NCBI RefSeq assembly: GCF_900110375.1 | Contig: NZ_FODN01000001.1 | Span: 682,001 to 746,000, forward strand | Source of the DNA: Flavobacterium sinopsychrotolerans | GTDB taxonomy: Bacteria; Bacteroidota; Bacteroidia; Flavobacteriales; Flavobacteriaceae | Reading direction: 5' to 3' | DNA: 64,000 bases | Shown here: piece by piece, positions 34,121 through 43,876 of the stretch | How positions within the stretch are numbered: the first letter of the stretch is position 1 | Layout of the letters: the number at the start of each line of letters is the position of its first letter | Translations under genes and position numbers: made by a program | Notes under the pieces: generated by a model | Database searches by the model: none | Seen by the model: only the letters and a program-made list of their open reading frames with translations | What the model was told of the DNA's origin: nothing

Positions 34121-35320
34121 TTGAATTTCCCCCTTTACATAGCCAAACGCTACATTCTTAGCAACAGTAAAAACAATGCTATCAATATCATCAATCGTAT
34201 TGCCAGTTTGGGAATTATTGTTGGTGCGATGGCTTTGTTTGTGGTTTTATCTGTTTTTAGCGGGTTGAAAGTTTTTAGTCTTTCGTTTACAAATGACATT
34301 GATCCCGATTTAAAAATAAGCAGCACTTTAGGAAAATCTTTTTTGATTTCCCCAAATCAGGAAAGCCAAATTAAGAAAATTGACGGCTTGATTTCGTATA
34401 CTAAAATTATTGAAGAACGTGTTTTATTCACTTTTGACGGCAAGCAGGAAGTTACGTACTTAAAAGGTGTTGATGCTAATTTCAGCAAAGTTAATGCTAT
34501 CGAGAAAAAACTTTTCAATGGGCAGTGGCTGAAACCAGATACGTATCAAGTAGTTGTGGGTTACGGAATTTCTCAAAAATTCTCGATGGGATTATTGGAT
34601 TTTAATAATCAGTTGGAAGTTTTGGTTCCAAAGCCAGGAAAAGGCGCTATCGAAAATCCGGAACAAGCTTTTAATAAAACCGATATTATTCCGGTTGGTA
34701 TTTATGCCATAAGCGAAGATTTGGATTCCAAATATGTTTTTGCCGATTTAGGTTTAGCCCAAGAACTACTGGAATATAAAACCAATCAGGTTTCTGGAAT
34801 TGAAATCAAGACGAATCCTGGCGCTGATGAAAGTGCCATTACAGAACAACTTCAAACTATTTTCGACAATAAAATCACCGTAAAAAACAGGGCTCAACTC
34901 AACGAATCGCTCTATAAAATGTTGAACACGGAGAATATTGCGGTATATTTAATCTTTACTTTGGTGATTGTTGTGGCGCTATTCAACTTGATTGGCGCAC
35001 TGATAATGATGATTTTAGACAAAAAAGGAAACCTAAAAACCCTTTTTAATCTTGGAACTGAAATCAAGGATTTACGAAAAATATTTTTACTTCAAGGCAC
35101 TTTACTTAGTGTTTTTGGCGGAATAATTGGCTTAGTTTTAGGAATTATAATCGTTTTACTGCAAGAGTATTTTCAGCTGATTATGATTACTCCTACACTG
35201 GCTTATCCCGTGATTTTCTCTCTAGAAAATGTACTGATTGTTATGGGAACTATAGTCACGCTTGGCTTTGTTGCTTCCTTAATTGCGAGTAGTCGCGTGA
35301 GCAAGAAGTTGTTGGAGTAA
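34121..35320 (+). CDS. FtsX-type ABC transporter permease (LolC/LolE-like), 399 aa
   Basis: An inner-membrane permease with the LolC/E plan: a first helix at about residues 28-48 (LGIIVGAMALFVVLSVFSGL), a large periplasmic domain (about 50-265), and three C-terminal helices near 275-295, 320-345 and 370-390. Its N terminus NFPLYIAKRYILSNSKNNAIN is typical. By family knowledge it would pull lipoproteins from the inner membrane with a LolD ATPase, which is not in this window. The start is TTG at 34121, 3 bp after the rbfA stop; no ATG fits. Confidence 0.87.
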   Translation: MNFPLYIAKRYILSNSKNNAINIINRIASLGIIVGAMALFVVLSVFSGLKVFSLSFTNDIDPDLKISSTLGKSFLISPNQESQIKKIDGLISYTKIIEERVLFTFDGKQEVTYLKGVDANFSKVNAIEKKLFNGQWLKPDTYQVVVGYGISQKFSMGLLDFNNQLEVLVPKPGKGAIENPEQAFNKTDIIPVGIYAISEDLDSKYVFADLGLAQELLEYKTNQVSGIEIKTNPGADESAITEQLQTIFDNKITVKNRAQLNESLYKMLNTENIAVYLIFTLVIVVALFNLIGALIMMILDKKGNLKTLFNLGTEIKDLRKIFLLQGTLLSVFGGIIGLVLGIIIVLLQEYFQLIMITPTLAYPVIFSLENVLIVMGTIVTLGFVASLIASSRVSKKLLE

Positions 35321-35361
35321 GATTTTTGATTTCAGATTTTAAAAAATAAAAATGAATTCCA

Positions 35362-36360
35362 CTAAACAACCTCATATCCCGCATATGCTTCTTCAATCTC
35401 ATTCAAAGCGGCGAACAACTCTTCAGGACGATCTAGCGTTACTAATTTTTGCTTGTGCGTTTTAAACGAATGAATTCCTTTGAAATAATTAGTGTAATGT
35501 GGTCTCGTTTCTACAATACCCAATCTTTCCCCTTTCCATTCCATTGCCCAAGTTAAATGGTTACGTACTGCTTCTACCCTATCAATAACCGTAGGTTTTG
35601 GCAAATGTTCTCCTGTTTTGAAGTAATGTTTGATTTCGTCAAAAATCCAAGGATAACCAATCGCGGCGCGACCAATCATAATTCCGTCGATACCATATTC
35701 ATTTTTATATTGTAATGCTTTTTCCGGACTATCAATATCTCCGTTACCAAAAATAGGCATCGTGATTCTAGGATTATTTTTTACTCGGGCAATGTGCGAC
35801 CAGTCCGAATGGCCTTTGTACATTTGGGCGCGGGTTCTGGCGTGTATACTCAAAGCGGCTACACCAATATCTTGCAAACGCTCAGCAACCTCATCAATAT
35901 TAATGGAATTATCGTCCCAACCCAAACGGGTTTTCACAGTAACTGGCAAATGCGTACTGTCGATAACGGCCTGAGTTAAACGAATCATCAAATCAACATC
36001 TTTAAGAACTCCGGCTCCGGCACCTTTGCAAACCACTTTTTTGACAGGACAACCAAAATTAATATCTATTAAATCCGGGTTTACTGCGGAAACAATTTTG
36101 GAAGACATCGCCATAGCTTCTTCGTCTCCACCAAAAATCTGTATTCCAACAGGTCTTTCGTAATCGAAAATGTCTAATTTCATTCGGCTTTTGATAGCGT
36201 CACGAATTAATCCTTCGGAAGAAATAAATTCAGAGTACATCATATCAGCTCCATGGGCTTTACACAATCTGCGGAAAGGCGGATCGCTCACATCTTCCAT
36301 AGGTGCGAGAAGTAAAGGGAAATCAGGTAATTCTATGTTGCCAATCTTAATCATCTTCAT
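35362..36360 (-). CDS. tRNA-dihydrouridine synthase
   Basis: A flavin enzyme that reduces uridines in tRNA, 332 residues with a TIM barrel and a C-terminal helical domain. Signatures are APMEDVSDPPFRRLCK at the start, DINFGCPVKKVVCKGAGAG with the catalytic Cys of the GCP motif, TVKTRLGWDD, IHARTRAQMYKG and IMIGRAAIGYPWIF. It is of the DusB type by these motifs. A second ATG two codons downstream of the chosen start is equally possible. Confidence 0.93.
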   Translation of the reverse strand: MKMIKIGNIELPDFPLLLAPMEDVSDPPFRRLCKAHGADMMYSEFISSEGLIRDAIKSRMKLDIFDYERPVGIQIFGGDEEAMAMSSKIVSAVNPDLIDINFGCPVKKVVCKGAGAGVLKDVDLMIRLTQAVIDSTHLPVTVKTRLGWDDNSINIDEVAERLQDIGVAALSIHARTRAQMYKGHSDWSHIARVKNNPRITMPIFGNGDIDSPEKALQYKNEYGIDGIMIGRAAIGYPWIFDEIKHYFKTGEHLPKPTVIDRVEAVRNHLTWAMEWKGERLGIVETRPHYTNYFKGIHSFKTHKQKLVTLDRPEELFAALNEIEEAYAGYEVV

Positions 36361-36456
36361 TTAATTTGGTGCAAAATTACAACATTTAGATGAATAGCAG
36401 AAAGCAGTTGCCGAAAAGAGTTCTTACTTAACCCATTAGTTTACTAATTCTAGGCT

Positions 36457-36485
36457 TTGAAGCTATTGATTTTAGCTTATATTTG
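36457..36485 (+). promoter_or_regulatory. Consensus promoter upstream of repeat copy C and lepA
   Basis: TTG at 36457-36459, 18 bases, TATATTTG at 36478-36485: exact boxes and spacing. Transcription would start near 36492, read through the structured element (36513-36599) and on into lepA. A second -7-like box, TAAATTTG at 36628-36635, lies 15 bp before the lepA ATG. Confidence 0.6.
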
Positions 36486-36512
36486 CAGATTAATTGTCGC
36501 TGTTTGGCGCTT

Positions 36513-36599
36513 GCGTGAGGGATAGTAGTGAAAATCCTTTTCCTTTTTTCTTTAAAAAGGAAAAGATTGTAGCGGATAGCCCGACCCTTGTGGTCACGC
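36513..36599 (+). repeat. Structured intergenic element, copy C (GGGATAG/GCCCGACCC subtype)
   Basis: Closing stem GCGTGA/TCACGC, then GGGATAGTAGTGAAAATC, a 12-bp hairpin CTTTTCCTTTTT/AAAAAGGAAAAG (36537-36565), then ATTGTAGCGGATAGCCCGACCC. The GGG and CCC of the flanks also pair. A second small hairpin CCCTGAA/TTCAGGG follows at 36599-36617. Confidence 0.78.
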
Positions 36600-36649
36600 C
36601 CTGAAATAAATTCAGGGTAAACGCAAATAAATTTGATATTATTTAGAAC

Positions 36650-38446
36650 ATGAAACATATTAGGAATTTTTGCATTATTGCACATATTGATCACGGAAAA
36701 AGTACGCTTGCTGACCGATTACTTGGTGCTACACAAACAGTAACTGCTCGTGAAGAAAAAGCGCAATTGCTTGACAACATGGACTTGGAGCGCGAACGTG
36801 GGATTACGATTAAGAGTCACGCGATTCAGATGGAATACACGTATAAAGGACAAGAATATATCCTGAATTTGATTGATACTCCGGGACACGTAGATTTTTC
36901 GTATGAAGTTTCTCGTTCGATTGCAGCTTGTGAAGGCGCGCTTTTGATTGTAGATGCAGCACAAAGTATCCAGGCACAAACGATTTCAAATTTATATTTG
37001 GCTTTGGAAAATGACTTGGAAATTATTCCGGTTTTGAATAAAGTGGATTTACCAAGTGCCAATCCTGAGGAAGTAAGTGACGATATAATTGATTTACTTG
37101 GATGTAAATTGGAAGATATTATTCACGCTTCGGGTAAAACTGGTTTTGGTGTTGAAAATATTTTGGCAGCAATTATCGAAAAAATTCCGCCTCCATCAGG
37201 AAATGTGGATGAACCTTTACAAGCATTGATTTTTGACTCACACTACAATCCGTTTCGAGGAATCGAAGTTATTTTTCGTGTGAAAAACGGACAGATTAAA
37301 AAAGGCCAAAAGATTAAATTCATGGCTACCGGAAACGAATATTTTGCAGACGAAATTGGTACTTTGAAATTAAACCAAGTTCCGAAACAAGTAATTTCTG
37401 CAGGTGATGTTGGGTATTTGATTTCTGGAATTAAAGAAGCCAAAGAAGTAAAAGTAGGTGATACGCTAACCGATGCGAAAAACCCGACTACCAATATAAT
37501 TACTGGTTTTGAAGACGTGAAACCAATGGTTTTTGCAGGGATTTATCCTGTAGATACTGAAGATTATGAAGAGTTGAGAAACTCTATGGAAAAACTGCAG
37601 TTGAATGATGCTTCGTTGGTGTTTTTACCGGAAAGCTCAGCAGCTTTAGGATTTGGTTTCCGTTGCGGATTCTTAGGAATGTTACACATGGAAATTATCC
37701 AAGAACGTTTGGAGAGAGAGTTCAACATGACTGTGATTACTACCGTTCCCAACGTTTCTTATTTGGCTTACACCAAAAAAGATCCTACAACACCACTTAT
37801 CGTAAATAACCCTTCGGATTTGCCTGAGCCTTCTCGTTTAGACCATGTGGAAGAACCTTTTATAAAAGCTACTATCATTACCAAATCTGATTACGTTGGA
37901 AATGTAATGAGTTTGTGTATCGAAAAACGTGGGTTGATTACCAATCAAACATATTTGACAACGGAACGTGTAGAATTGACTTTTGACATGCCACTAGCAG
38001 AGATTGTATTTGACTTTTATGACCGTTTGAAAACCGTTTCTAAAGGATATGCTTCTTTTGATTACACGCCAATTGGGATGAGAACTTCTAATTTGGTTAA
38101 AGTGGATATCTTATTGAATGCTACTATTGTTGATGCTTTATCCTCTTTGATGCATGCCGATAATGCGTATTCTATTGGAAAAAAAATGTGTGAAAAATTG
38201 AAAGAATTAATTCCACGTCAACAATTTGATATTCCTGTTCAAGCTGCAATTGGAGTAAAAGTAATTTCACGTGAAACCATTAAAGCATTGCGTAAAGACG
38301 TTACCGCCAAATGTTATGGTGGAGATATTTCTCGTAAACGTAAATTATTGGAAAAACAGAAAAAAGGTAAAAAACGTATGAGATTGGTAGGGAATGTTGA
38401 AATTCCTCAAGAAGCGTTTATGGCTGTTTTGAAGTTGAATGACTAA
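36650..38446 (+). CDS. lepA: Elongation factor 4 (LepA)
   Basis: A translational GTPase that back-translocates or remodels ribosomes, 598 residues. G motifs are visible: [15 protein letters not shown] (G1), [10 protein letters not shown] (G2), DTPGHVDF (G3), NKVDLPSA (G4). The LepA-specific C-terminal domain is present ([33 protein letters not shown]). It is preceded by a consensus promoter and a structured repeat, and followed by a terminator. Confidence 0.97.
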   Translation: MKHIRNFCIIAHIDHGKSTLADRLLGATQTVTAREEKAQLLDNMDLERERGITIKSHAIQMEYTYKGQEYILNLIDTPGHVDFSYEVSRSIAACEGALLIVDAAQSIQAQTISNLYLALENDLEIIPVLNKVDLPSANPEEVSDDIIDLLGCKLEDIIHASGKTGFGVENILAAIIEKIPPPSGNVDEPLQALIFDSHYNPFRGIEVIFRVKNGQIKKGQKIKFMATGNEYFADEIGTLKLNQVPKQVISAGDVGYLISGIKEAKEVKVGDTLTDAKNPTTNIITGFEDVKPMVFAGIYPVDTEDYEELRNSMEKLQLNDASLVFLPESSAALGFGFRCGFLGMLHMEIIQERLEREFNMTVITTVPNVSYLAYTKKDPTTPLIVNNPSDLPEPSRLDHVEEPFIKATIITKSDYVGNVMSLCIEKRGLITNQTYLTTERVELTFDMPLAEIVFDFYDRLKTVSKGYASFDYTPIGMRTSNLVKVDILLNATIVDALSSLMHADNAYSIGKKMCEKLKELIPRQQFDIPVQAAIGVKVISRETIKALRKDVTAKCYGGDISRKRKLLEKQKKGKKRMRLVGNVEIPQEAFMAVLKLND

Positions 38447-38487
38447 TTTATTTTAGAGTAAAGAAGAAAGAGAATAGGATATATAGA

Positions 38488-38520
38488 AACCTGACGATGT
38501 GAAAATTGTCAGGTTTTTTT
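38488..38520. terminator. Terminator after lepA
   Basis: AACCTGAC and GTCAGGTT with a 12-base loop and a T run; convergent with the PfkB kinase gene. Confidence 0.8.
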
Positions 38521-38524
38521 GTTT

Positions 38525-39457
38525 TTATTTATTCTTCAACCATTCAAACAATCGTTTTGCATCTTCACCTTTGAACAATTGGGTTCCTTCATTCATAGTT
38601 GTTGCTGAACCGCAAGCAACCCCCCAACGGATGACTTCTTTCAGGCTTTTATTTTGCGAAAGCGCCCAAACCATTCCACCCACCATACTGTCTCCGGCAC
38701 CTACTGTACTTTTTTTGGCCACGTTGGGAGCTGGAACAAACTCGTAAACATCTTTTGTAACCAACACCGCACCTTGGGGACCGAGAGAAACAACTACGAT
38801 TTCGGCGCCACCTTTAGCTATGATTTGTTTTGCGGCTTCATTTACTTCCTCCAGTTCCAATCGCTCTACGCCAATCAGTTTTGCAAGTTCACCAACATTA
38901 GGTTTGATCATATAAACACCCACTTCTAACGCTTTTTTCAATGCTTCGCCCGAGGTATCCACAATTAATTTAGCATTTGATTTTTTTGCGATTTCTGCAA
39001 TTTTTCGATAAAAATCATCAGACAAACCTTCATTCAAACTGCCGCTGGCTACTAGGAATTTTGGTTTTAAAGCTGCTATGGCTTCTAAAATTCTTTCGCT
39101 TTCTTCTTCGGAAATTTTTCCACCGGTAAATCCAAAACGGTATTGAGAATTAGTATTATCATCCACGGCAACAAAACTTTCTCTGGTCCAAGTTTGAACT
39201 TCGATTGCTTTAAATTCAACTGATTCTTTAGCTACCAATTCTTCCAGCATTTTACCCATTGGTCCACCAGAGGTAAACACTGCTAAAGAGGTTCCTCCCA
39301 AACGGGAGATTGCCTTAGAAACATTGATTCCGCCACCTCCCACATCATAACGAGGCTCATCACATCTAATTTTCTGTTCTGGAACCAAGCCTTTAAAATG
39401 GGTGCTTTTATCCAAAGCCGAGTTAACTGTTATAGTAACGATATCAAATGATTCCAT
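38525..39457 (-). CDS. PfkB-family sugar-phosphate kinase (1-phosphofructokinase / Pfk2-like)
   Basis: A 310-residue ribokinase-fold enzyme. The N-terminal ITVNSALDKST and the GGGGINVSKAISRLGG substrate loop are those of the fructose-1-phosphate / fructose-6-phosphate / tagatose-6-phosphate kinase group. The catalytic base is in TVGAGDSMVGGM (second PfkB signature). The exact substrate cannot be fixed; there is no fructose PTS nearby, so a Pfk2-like minor 6-phosphofructokinase is plausible. Confidence 0.88.
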   Translation of the reverse strand: MESFDIVTITVNSALDKSTHFKGLVPEQKIRCDEPRYDVGGGGINVSKAISRLGGTSLAVFTSGGPMGKMLEELVAKESVEFKAIEVQTWTRESFVAVDDNTNSQYRFGFTGGKISEEESERILEAIAALKPKFLVASGSLNEGLSDDFYRKIAEIAKKSNAKLIVDTSGEALKKALEVGVYMIKPNVGELAKLIGVERLELEEVNEAAKQIIAKGGAEIVVVSLGPQGAVLVTKDVYEFVPAPNVAKKSTVGAGDSMVGGMVWALSQNKSLKEVIRWGVACGSATTMNEGTQLFKGEDAKRLFEWLKNK

Positions 39458-39563
39458 TGTTGATGATTTTAATTACTTAAAGATGCGAAAAAATGGCGAA
39501 AATTGATACAAATCAAGGCAAATATTTCTTTGTATATTTGCAATCTCAAAACAATAAAAAATA

Positions 39564-40610
39564 ATGATCGAAGATAAAAGCCCACAACGTACAAGTATTG
39601 CCCAATTAGGAGAATTTGGATTGATAGACCATTTGACAAAAAACTTTGAAATCAATCAGCCTTCTACTTTAAAGGGAATTGGTGATGATGCAGCCGTTTT
39701 GGATTTCAAAGATAAAAAAGTAGTCGTTTCTACGGATTTACTGATTGAAGGAGTACATTTTGACTTGGCTTACATGCCCTTAAAACATTTGGGTTACAAA
39801 GCTGTTGTGGTAAATGTTTCTGACATTTGTGCGATGAATGCCAAACCAACACAAATCACGGTTTCTGTTGCGGTATCCAATCGTTTTCCACTGGAAGCGT
39901 TGGATGAATTATTTGAAGGAATTACGCATGCAGCCCGTGAATATAATGTCGATGTTATAGGTGGTGATACGACTTCCTCCCAAAAAGGATTAATTATCAG
40001 CATTACTGCCATTGGCGAAGCAGATGAAGAAGAGATTGTGTACAGAAACGGCGCCAAAGAAACTGATTTATTAGTGGTTACCGGTGATATTGGTGCTGCT
40101 TACATGGGATTACAAGTTTTGGAACGTGAAAAGCAAGTTTTTCAGGTGAATCCAAATTCACAACCGGATTTAGATGCGTATACGTATTTAATCGAACGTC
40201 AATTGAAGCCTGAAGCACGTAAAGATGTTAGAACTTTATTGCACGCTTTAGAAATAAAACCAACTTCAATGATTGATATTTCGGATGGATTGTCATCTGA
40301 GATTATGCATTTGTGCAAACAGTCCAAAGTGGGTTGTAATTTATATGAGGACAAATTACCTATAGATCCAACATTTATTAATGTTTGTGAAGAATTCAAT
40401 ATCGACAGCACAACAGTTGCTATAAACGGAGGTGAAGATTATGAATTGCTTTTCACCATTGCCATGGAAGATTTTGAAAAAATCAAAGCAAATCCAAATT
40501 TCACTATTATTGGCCATATGACACAAGAAAGTGAAGGAATCCATTTAGTTACGCGTGCCAATACAAAAATCGCTTTAAAAGCCCGTGGTTGGGATGCTTT
40601 GAGCGAATAG
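39564..40610 (+). CDS. thiL: Thiamine-monophosphate kinase
   Basis: Phosphorylates thiamine phosphate to thiamine diphosphate, 348 residues. ThiL signatures are GIGDDAAVLDF, VSTDLLIEGVHFDL (Mg/ATP aspartates), VVGGDTTSS-like VIGGDTTSSQ, VTGDIGAAYMG, DISDGLSSEI and NGGEDYELLFT. A TATATTTG -7 element lies at 39533-39540. It ends at a strong terminator shared with the convergent response-regulator gene. Confidence 0.95.
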   Translation: MIEDKSPQRTSIAQLGEFGLIDHLTKNFEINQPSTLKGIGDDAAVLDFKDKKVVVSTDLLIEGVHFDLAYMPLKHLGYKAVVVNVSDICAMNAKPTQITVSVAVSNRFPLEALDELFEGITHAAREYNVDVIGGDTTSSQKGLIISITAIGEADEEEIVYRNGAKETDLLVVTGDIGAAYMGLQVLEREKQVFQVNPNSQPDLDAYTYLIERQLKPEARKDVRTLLHALEIKPTSMIDISDGLSSEIMHLCKQSKVGCNLYEDKLPIDPTFINVCEEFNIDSTTVAINGGEDYELLFTIAMEDFEKIKANPNFTIIGHMTQESEGIHLVTRANTKIALKARGWDALSE

Positions 40611-40624
40611 AAAACTATTAAAAT

Positions 40625-40661
40625 AACAAAAAACGACACCTAAAAAGTGTCGTTTTTTGTT
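40625..40661. terminator. Bidirectional terminator between thiL and the response regulator
   Basis: AACAAAAAACGACAC and GTGTCGTTTTTTGTT, perfect 15-bp stem and 7-base loop. Confidence 0.9.
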
Positions 40662-40669
40662 TAAGAAAT

Positions 40670-41365
40670 TTAAAAAAGTAATCCTTTGTTTTTAGCTTCC
40701 CGAACTAAGTCAATGTCACTACCGCCCTCTATCTTTAATAACTCTTTTAGATTAAGTTTTCTTCTTTCAATTGCTACTAATGAAATCGGGATGTATTGCG
40801 TAATATCGTTTAACTTAGTACCTTTTGATAAATGAAATAAAATTTGTTTATCAAATTGATCAATTTCTATAGTATTTTCTTCAGATTGATTCAACATTTT
40901 CAGAACCGACTCACTGTAATATTTATTGTTTTTTAAAACTTTGTCGAATGCAAAAAGTAGTTCATCAAACGTTAAATCATTTTTTATAACCAGTCCGCTC
41001 GGATTTATAGTCTTTATAATTGTTTTTATATTTAATAGTTCCGTAAACATGGTTAACAAAATAACTTTGCAATTCGGCATATATTGCGATAATAATTTTG
41101 CTAAATCCTCACCAGAATAAATATTTTTTTCCGCATACGGGGGCATACTAATATCCAAAAAAGCGATATCAAATACCGGAGTATCCGGATTAGTAATAAT
41201 GTTATATGCGGATTGACAATCTTTAGCCTGATCAATATAAAAATGATATTGCTCTGGATGGTAGCGTGTTATTGCATTTTTATACCCTTCAATTATAAAA
41301 GGATGGTCATCAACAATCAATATGTTATTTTTGATTATGATGTCTGCAGTTGAATCAATTGTCAT
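40670..41365 (-). CDS. Response regulator with divergent LuxR-like output, 231 aa
   Basis: N-terminal receiver: acidic pair Asp19-Asp20 (ILIVDDHPF), phosphoacceptor Asp71 (FLDISMPP), Thr105 and Lys128 (LVIKND), so phosphorylation is possible. The C-terminal domain (about 160-231) sits where NarL/LuxR proteins have their helix-turn-helix, but the usual LTxRE motif is degenerate (FDKQILFHLSKGTKLNDITQ). It lies 20 bp downstream of the histidine kinase and is surely its cognate partner. Confidence 0.88.
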   Translation of the reverse strand: MTIDSTADIIIKNNILIVDDHPFIIEGYKNAITRYHPEQYHFYIDQAKDCQSAYNIITNPDTPVFDIAFLDISMPPYAEKNIYSGEDLAKLLSQYMPNCKVILLTMFTELLNIKTIIKTINPSGLVIKNDLTFDELLFAFDKVLKNNKYYSESVLKMLNQSEENTIEIDQFDKQILFHLSKGTKLNDITQYIPISLVAIERRKLNLKELLKIEGGSDIDLVREAKNKGLLF

Positions 41366-41385
41366 TTATTTGTAAGTGTTTATAT

Positions 41386-43410
41386 TTATTCTAACGCAAT
41401 TTTGACTGCAATAACTGTGCCTTCTCCCATTTTAGAATTTATCTCAACGGTTCCGTTACATTCATGGGTTCTAGAACGGATGTTTTGTAAACCTATTCCT
41501 TTTTTTGATCTGTTAACATTAAAACCTATTCCATCATCGATAATTTCCAGAACAATATTATTTTCAGCTTTCTTAAATTTTATGTTAATGGTATCTGCAT
41601 TGGCATATTTATTAATATTTTGCAAACACTCCTGGATAATTCGATATAAATTAATTTTAGTCGAGTTACTCATTAAATCCCACTTAATAGCTGGATCAAT
41701 ACTTAAAATCAACTTAGATTCAAAGGTTTTCTTTTGGTCCTCAAATAAGTCGTTTAGAATGGCTACAAAGTTATTAATTAATTCTGATTTTTCCCTACTC
41801 AAATCATGGGAAATCTCACGTATATCCTGTTCAATATTCTTTAATTCCAGCAGGTAATTATTTCTTTTTTCAACGGCAGTGGTATCATCAAATTTATTTA
41901 GACTGTCCAGATTAATCCGCAAACCAAACATCCTACCTAAAACACCATCATGCAATTCCTGGGCGACTCTTTTTTTCTCTTTAACTCTTCCGGTTTCAAT
42001 AGTACTTTGCTGGGAAATCATTAAATTATAAATATCTTCATTGGCTTTTTGTTGTCTTTGTTTGTAAATAAGGACTTTATTCTTATTTTTTTGTGTCTTT
42101 ACAATATACAGAAGCAATCCAAACACTACAAAAGAAAGCAAAGCATACAACAGATTCCTGTTTTTAGTCGTCAAATTGGAGTTTTTTTCTTTTACCTCTT
42201 CTGTTTCAAATTCGATACGGGAGAATTTATTCCCTATTTTCCGTTCTGATTTTTGAAGTTTCTCATTAACAAGAATGTATTCTTTGGAATAAACTGCAGC
42301 ATTTTGAGGCTCAATTACAGATAATTGTTTTAATGAATTTAAAATATTACGGTAATTATTGATGTTTTGAGACAATTCAAGTGCTTCTGTAGCAAACTGT
42401 CTTGCTTTAACTGTATCCTTTTTTGAAATAAAGTACTCTGACAAATTTAGTTTACTTGCAATGATACCCGTTGTGAGTTGTAAACTATCTCTAATTTTTA
42501 ATGATTGAAAAAACAAATCTGGCAGACTATCCTTTTCATTTAGCTTAAATTTAGCGTGACCTAAATTATCTAACAGCATGGCATACAATGAGGGTTTGTC
42601 TTTAGCTACATTTTCTTCTTCTAATCCTTTTTGAAAAAAAGATTTTGCTTTCTTAAAGTCTTTTTTGTTTTGATAAACTAATCCAATATTATTGTACGAA
42701 GTAGCCTTTGGCTGAGAGAAAGAAGCCGTTAGCTCATCATCGATACTTGTTAGCGCTTTATTGAGATATACCATTGCATTGTTATAATCCTCTAATTCAT
42801 TATAAATTAATCCCAAATGATTGTACGCATCATACAAAACATCGTTGTTTTCAGTATCCTTAATAATCTTTAAGACTTTAAAAACAGCTTTTTCAGAGCC
42901 TAATAAGTCACTTTGATTGAATTGTAAGATTGCCTTTTTTATAATTGTTTTTGCTAAATTATAATTGTCATTTAACCCAATATATTTTTTTTCTGCATTA
43001 TCATAGTATAAAAAGGAACTATCTGGCATCGACTGAGAATCATAGTAATCTCCTAAATACGTATTCCCTTTTGCAATACTGAACGCATCCTGTTTCATTT
43101 CTGATTTTTTTAGAACCAGGTGTACAATTTTATTATATTCCTTCCAGTTTTCTAAGTTATAATAGCGATTGGCAATCTTGAATAGGTTTACACGATGTAA
43201 TGAATCATTTTCTTGAGGAGAAATGATATATAATGCTTTTAGTATGTATTGTTCTCGCTCGTCAGGAGGCAAATCAAAATCATTTGCTAATGAGAAATAG
43301 GCCTGTAGACTATCTTTATGGTTTGAAATAGGTTTAGGCCCCGTTTTTTTTTGAGTACAGCTAATCCCAAAAAAAATAAAGAAAATAAAGAAATGAAAAG
43401 AATGTTTCAA
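41386..43410 (-). CDS. TPR-containing sensor histidine kinase (HisKA_3), 674 aa
   Basis: Starts with a lipoprotein-like signal (FFGISC, Cys18), then about 8 tetratricopeptide-like repeats through residues 40-390 (for example DAYNHLGLIYNELEDYNNAM and SYNNIGLVYQNKKDFKKAKS in part), a transmembrane helix at about 419-438, a coiled linker, the dimerisation/phosphoacceptor helix with His487 (QELHDGVLGRMF) and a HATPase with N-box ECLQNINKYANA and G-boxes DDGIGF and KGIGLQNI. The extracytoplasmic TPR sensor and NarX-type core are typical of Bacteroidota. If lipidated it would be anchored twice. A TATTTTTG element lies at 43431-43438. Confidence 0.9.
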   Translation of the reverse strand: MKHSFHFFIFFIFFGISCTQKKTGPKPISNHKDSLQAYFSLANDFDLPPDEREQYILKALYIISPQENDSLHRVNLFKIANRYYNLENWKEYNKIVHLVLKKSEMKQDAFSIAKGNTYLGDYYDSQSMPDSSFLYYDNAEKKYIGLNDNYNLAKTIIKKAILQFNQSDLLGSEKAVFKVLKIIKDTENNDVLYDAYNHLGLIYNELEDYNNAMVYLNKALTSIDDELTASFSQPKATSYNNIGLVYQNKKDFKKAKSFFQKGLEEENVAKDKPSLYAMLLDNLGHAKFKLNEKDSLPDLFFQSLKIRDSLQLTTGIIASKLNLSEYFISKKDTVKARQFATEALELSQNINNYRNILNSLKQLSVIEPQNAAVYSKEYILVNEKLQKSERKIGNKFSRIEFETEEVKEKNSNLTTKNRNLLYALLSFVVFGLLLYIVKTQKNKNKVLIYKQRQQKANEDIYNLMISQQSTIETGRVKEKKRVAQELHDGVLGRMFGLRINLDSLNKFDDTTAVEKRNNYLLELKNIEQDIREISHDLSREKSELINNFVAILNDLFEDQKKTFESKLILSIDPAIKWDLMSNSTKINLYRIIQECLQNINKYANADTINIKFKKAENNIVLEIIDDGIGFNVNRSKKGIGLQNIRSRTHECNGTVEINSKMGEGTVIAVKIALE

Positions 43411-43465
43411 TAGTTCTGATGTTATTCCATCAAAAATAACAAATTAAACTAATTGGTATAAAAAA

Positions 43466-43490
43466 AGCTGCCAAATATTTGGCAGCTCTT
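43466..43490 (-). terminator. Terminator after the 61-residue peptide gene
   Basis: AGCTGCCAAA and TTTGGCAGCT around TA form a perfect 22-bp palindrome; on the minus strand a T run follows. It separates the peptide gene from the kinase gene. Confidence 0.85.
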
Positions 43491-43514
43491 TTTATTAAAA
43501 ATAAGTCTATTTAT

Positions 43515-43700
43515 TTAATCATTTTTTTTATTTCCACCTGTTGACCCACTTCCTATTATCTCTAATTTTACATTTTCGATTTTAAAGACCTCTGCTTTAT
43601 TGTCTTTTTTTGTTGTTGATGTGATTTCTTCATTTGAATTAAAAGAAGTTAATACCATCACTAAAGAGAATAATCCGATTGTTACTATTGCTTTTTTCAT
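43515..43700 (-). CDS. Small secreted peptide, 61 aa
   Basis: Function unknown. Signal peptide MKKAIVTIGLFSLVMVLTSF (residues 1-20), then a charged mature region of about 40 residues (SNEEITSTTKKDNKAEVFKI), and the glycine-serine C terminus GSGSTGGNKKND. It has its own terminator, a purine-rich leader (CCCCCAAATT on the minus strand just before the ATG) and lies between two response-regulator genes. It could be a peptide signal or ligand for the TPR kinase; that is an inference from position only. Confidence 0.65.
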   Translation of the reverse strand: MKKAIVTIGLFSLVMVLTSFNSNEEITSTTKKDNKAEVFKIENVKLEIIGSGSTGGNKKND

Positions 43701-43876
43701 AATTTGGGGGTTTTATGTTTTTTGTTGTTTTACATTTGTTATGATGGTGATTATCACTGCATCATGATGTAAAACTACTTCGCATATCCCCAAAAACAAC
43801 ACCTAAAAAAGGGTTAGTGGTAGAACATATCCAACTGGTAGTGTACGGGTATCAAATTAGGGTAAACTGCATTATT

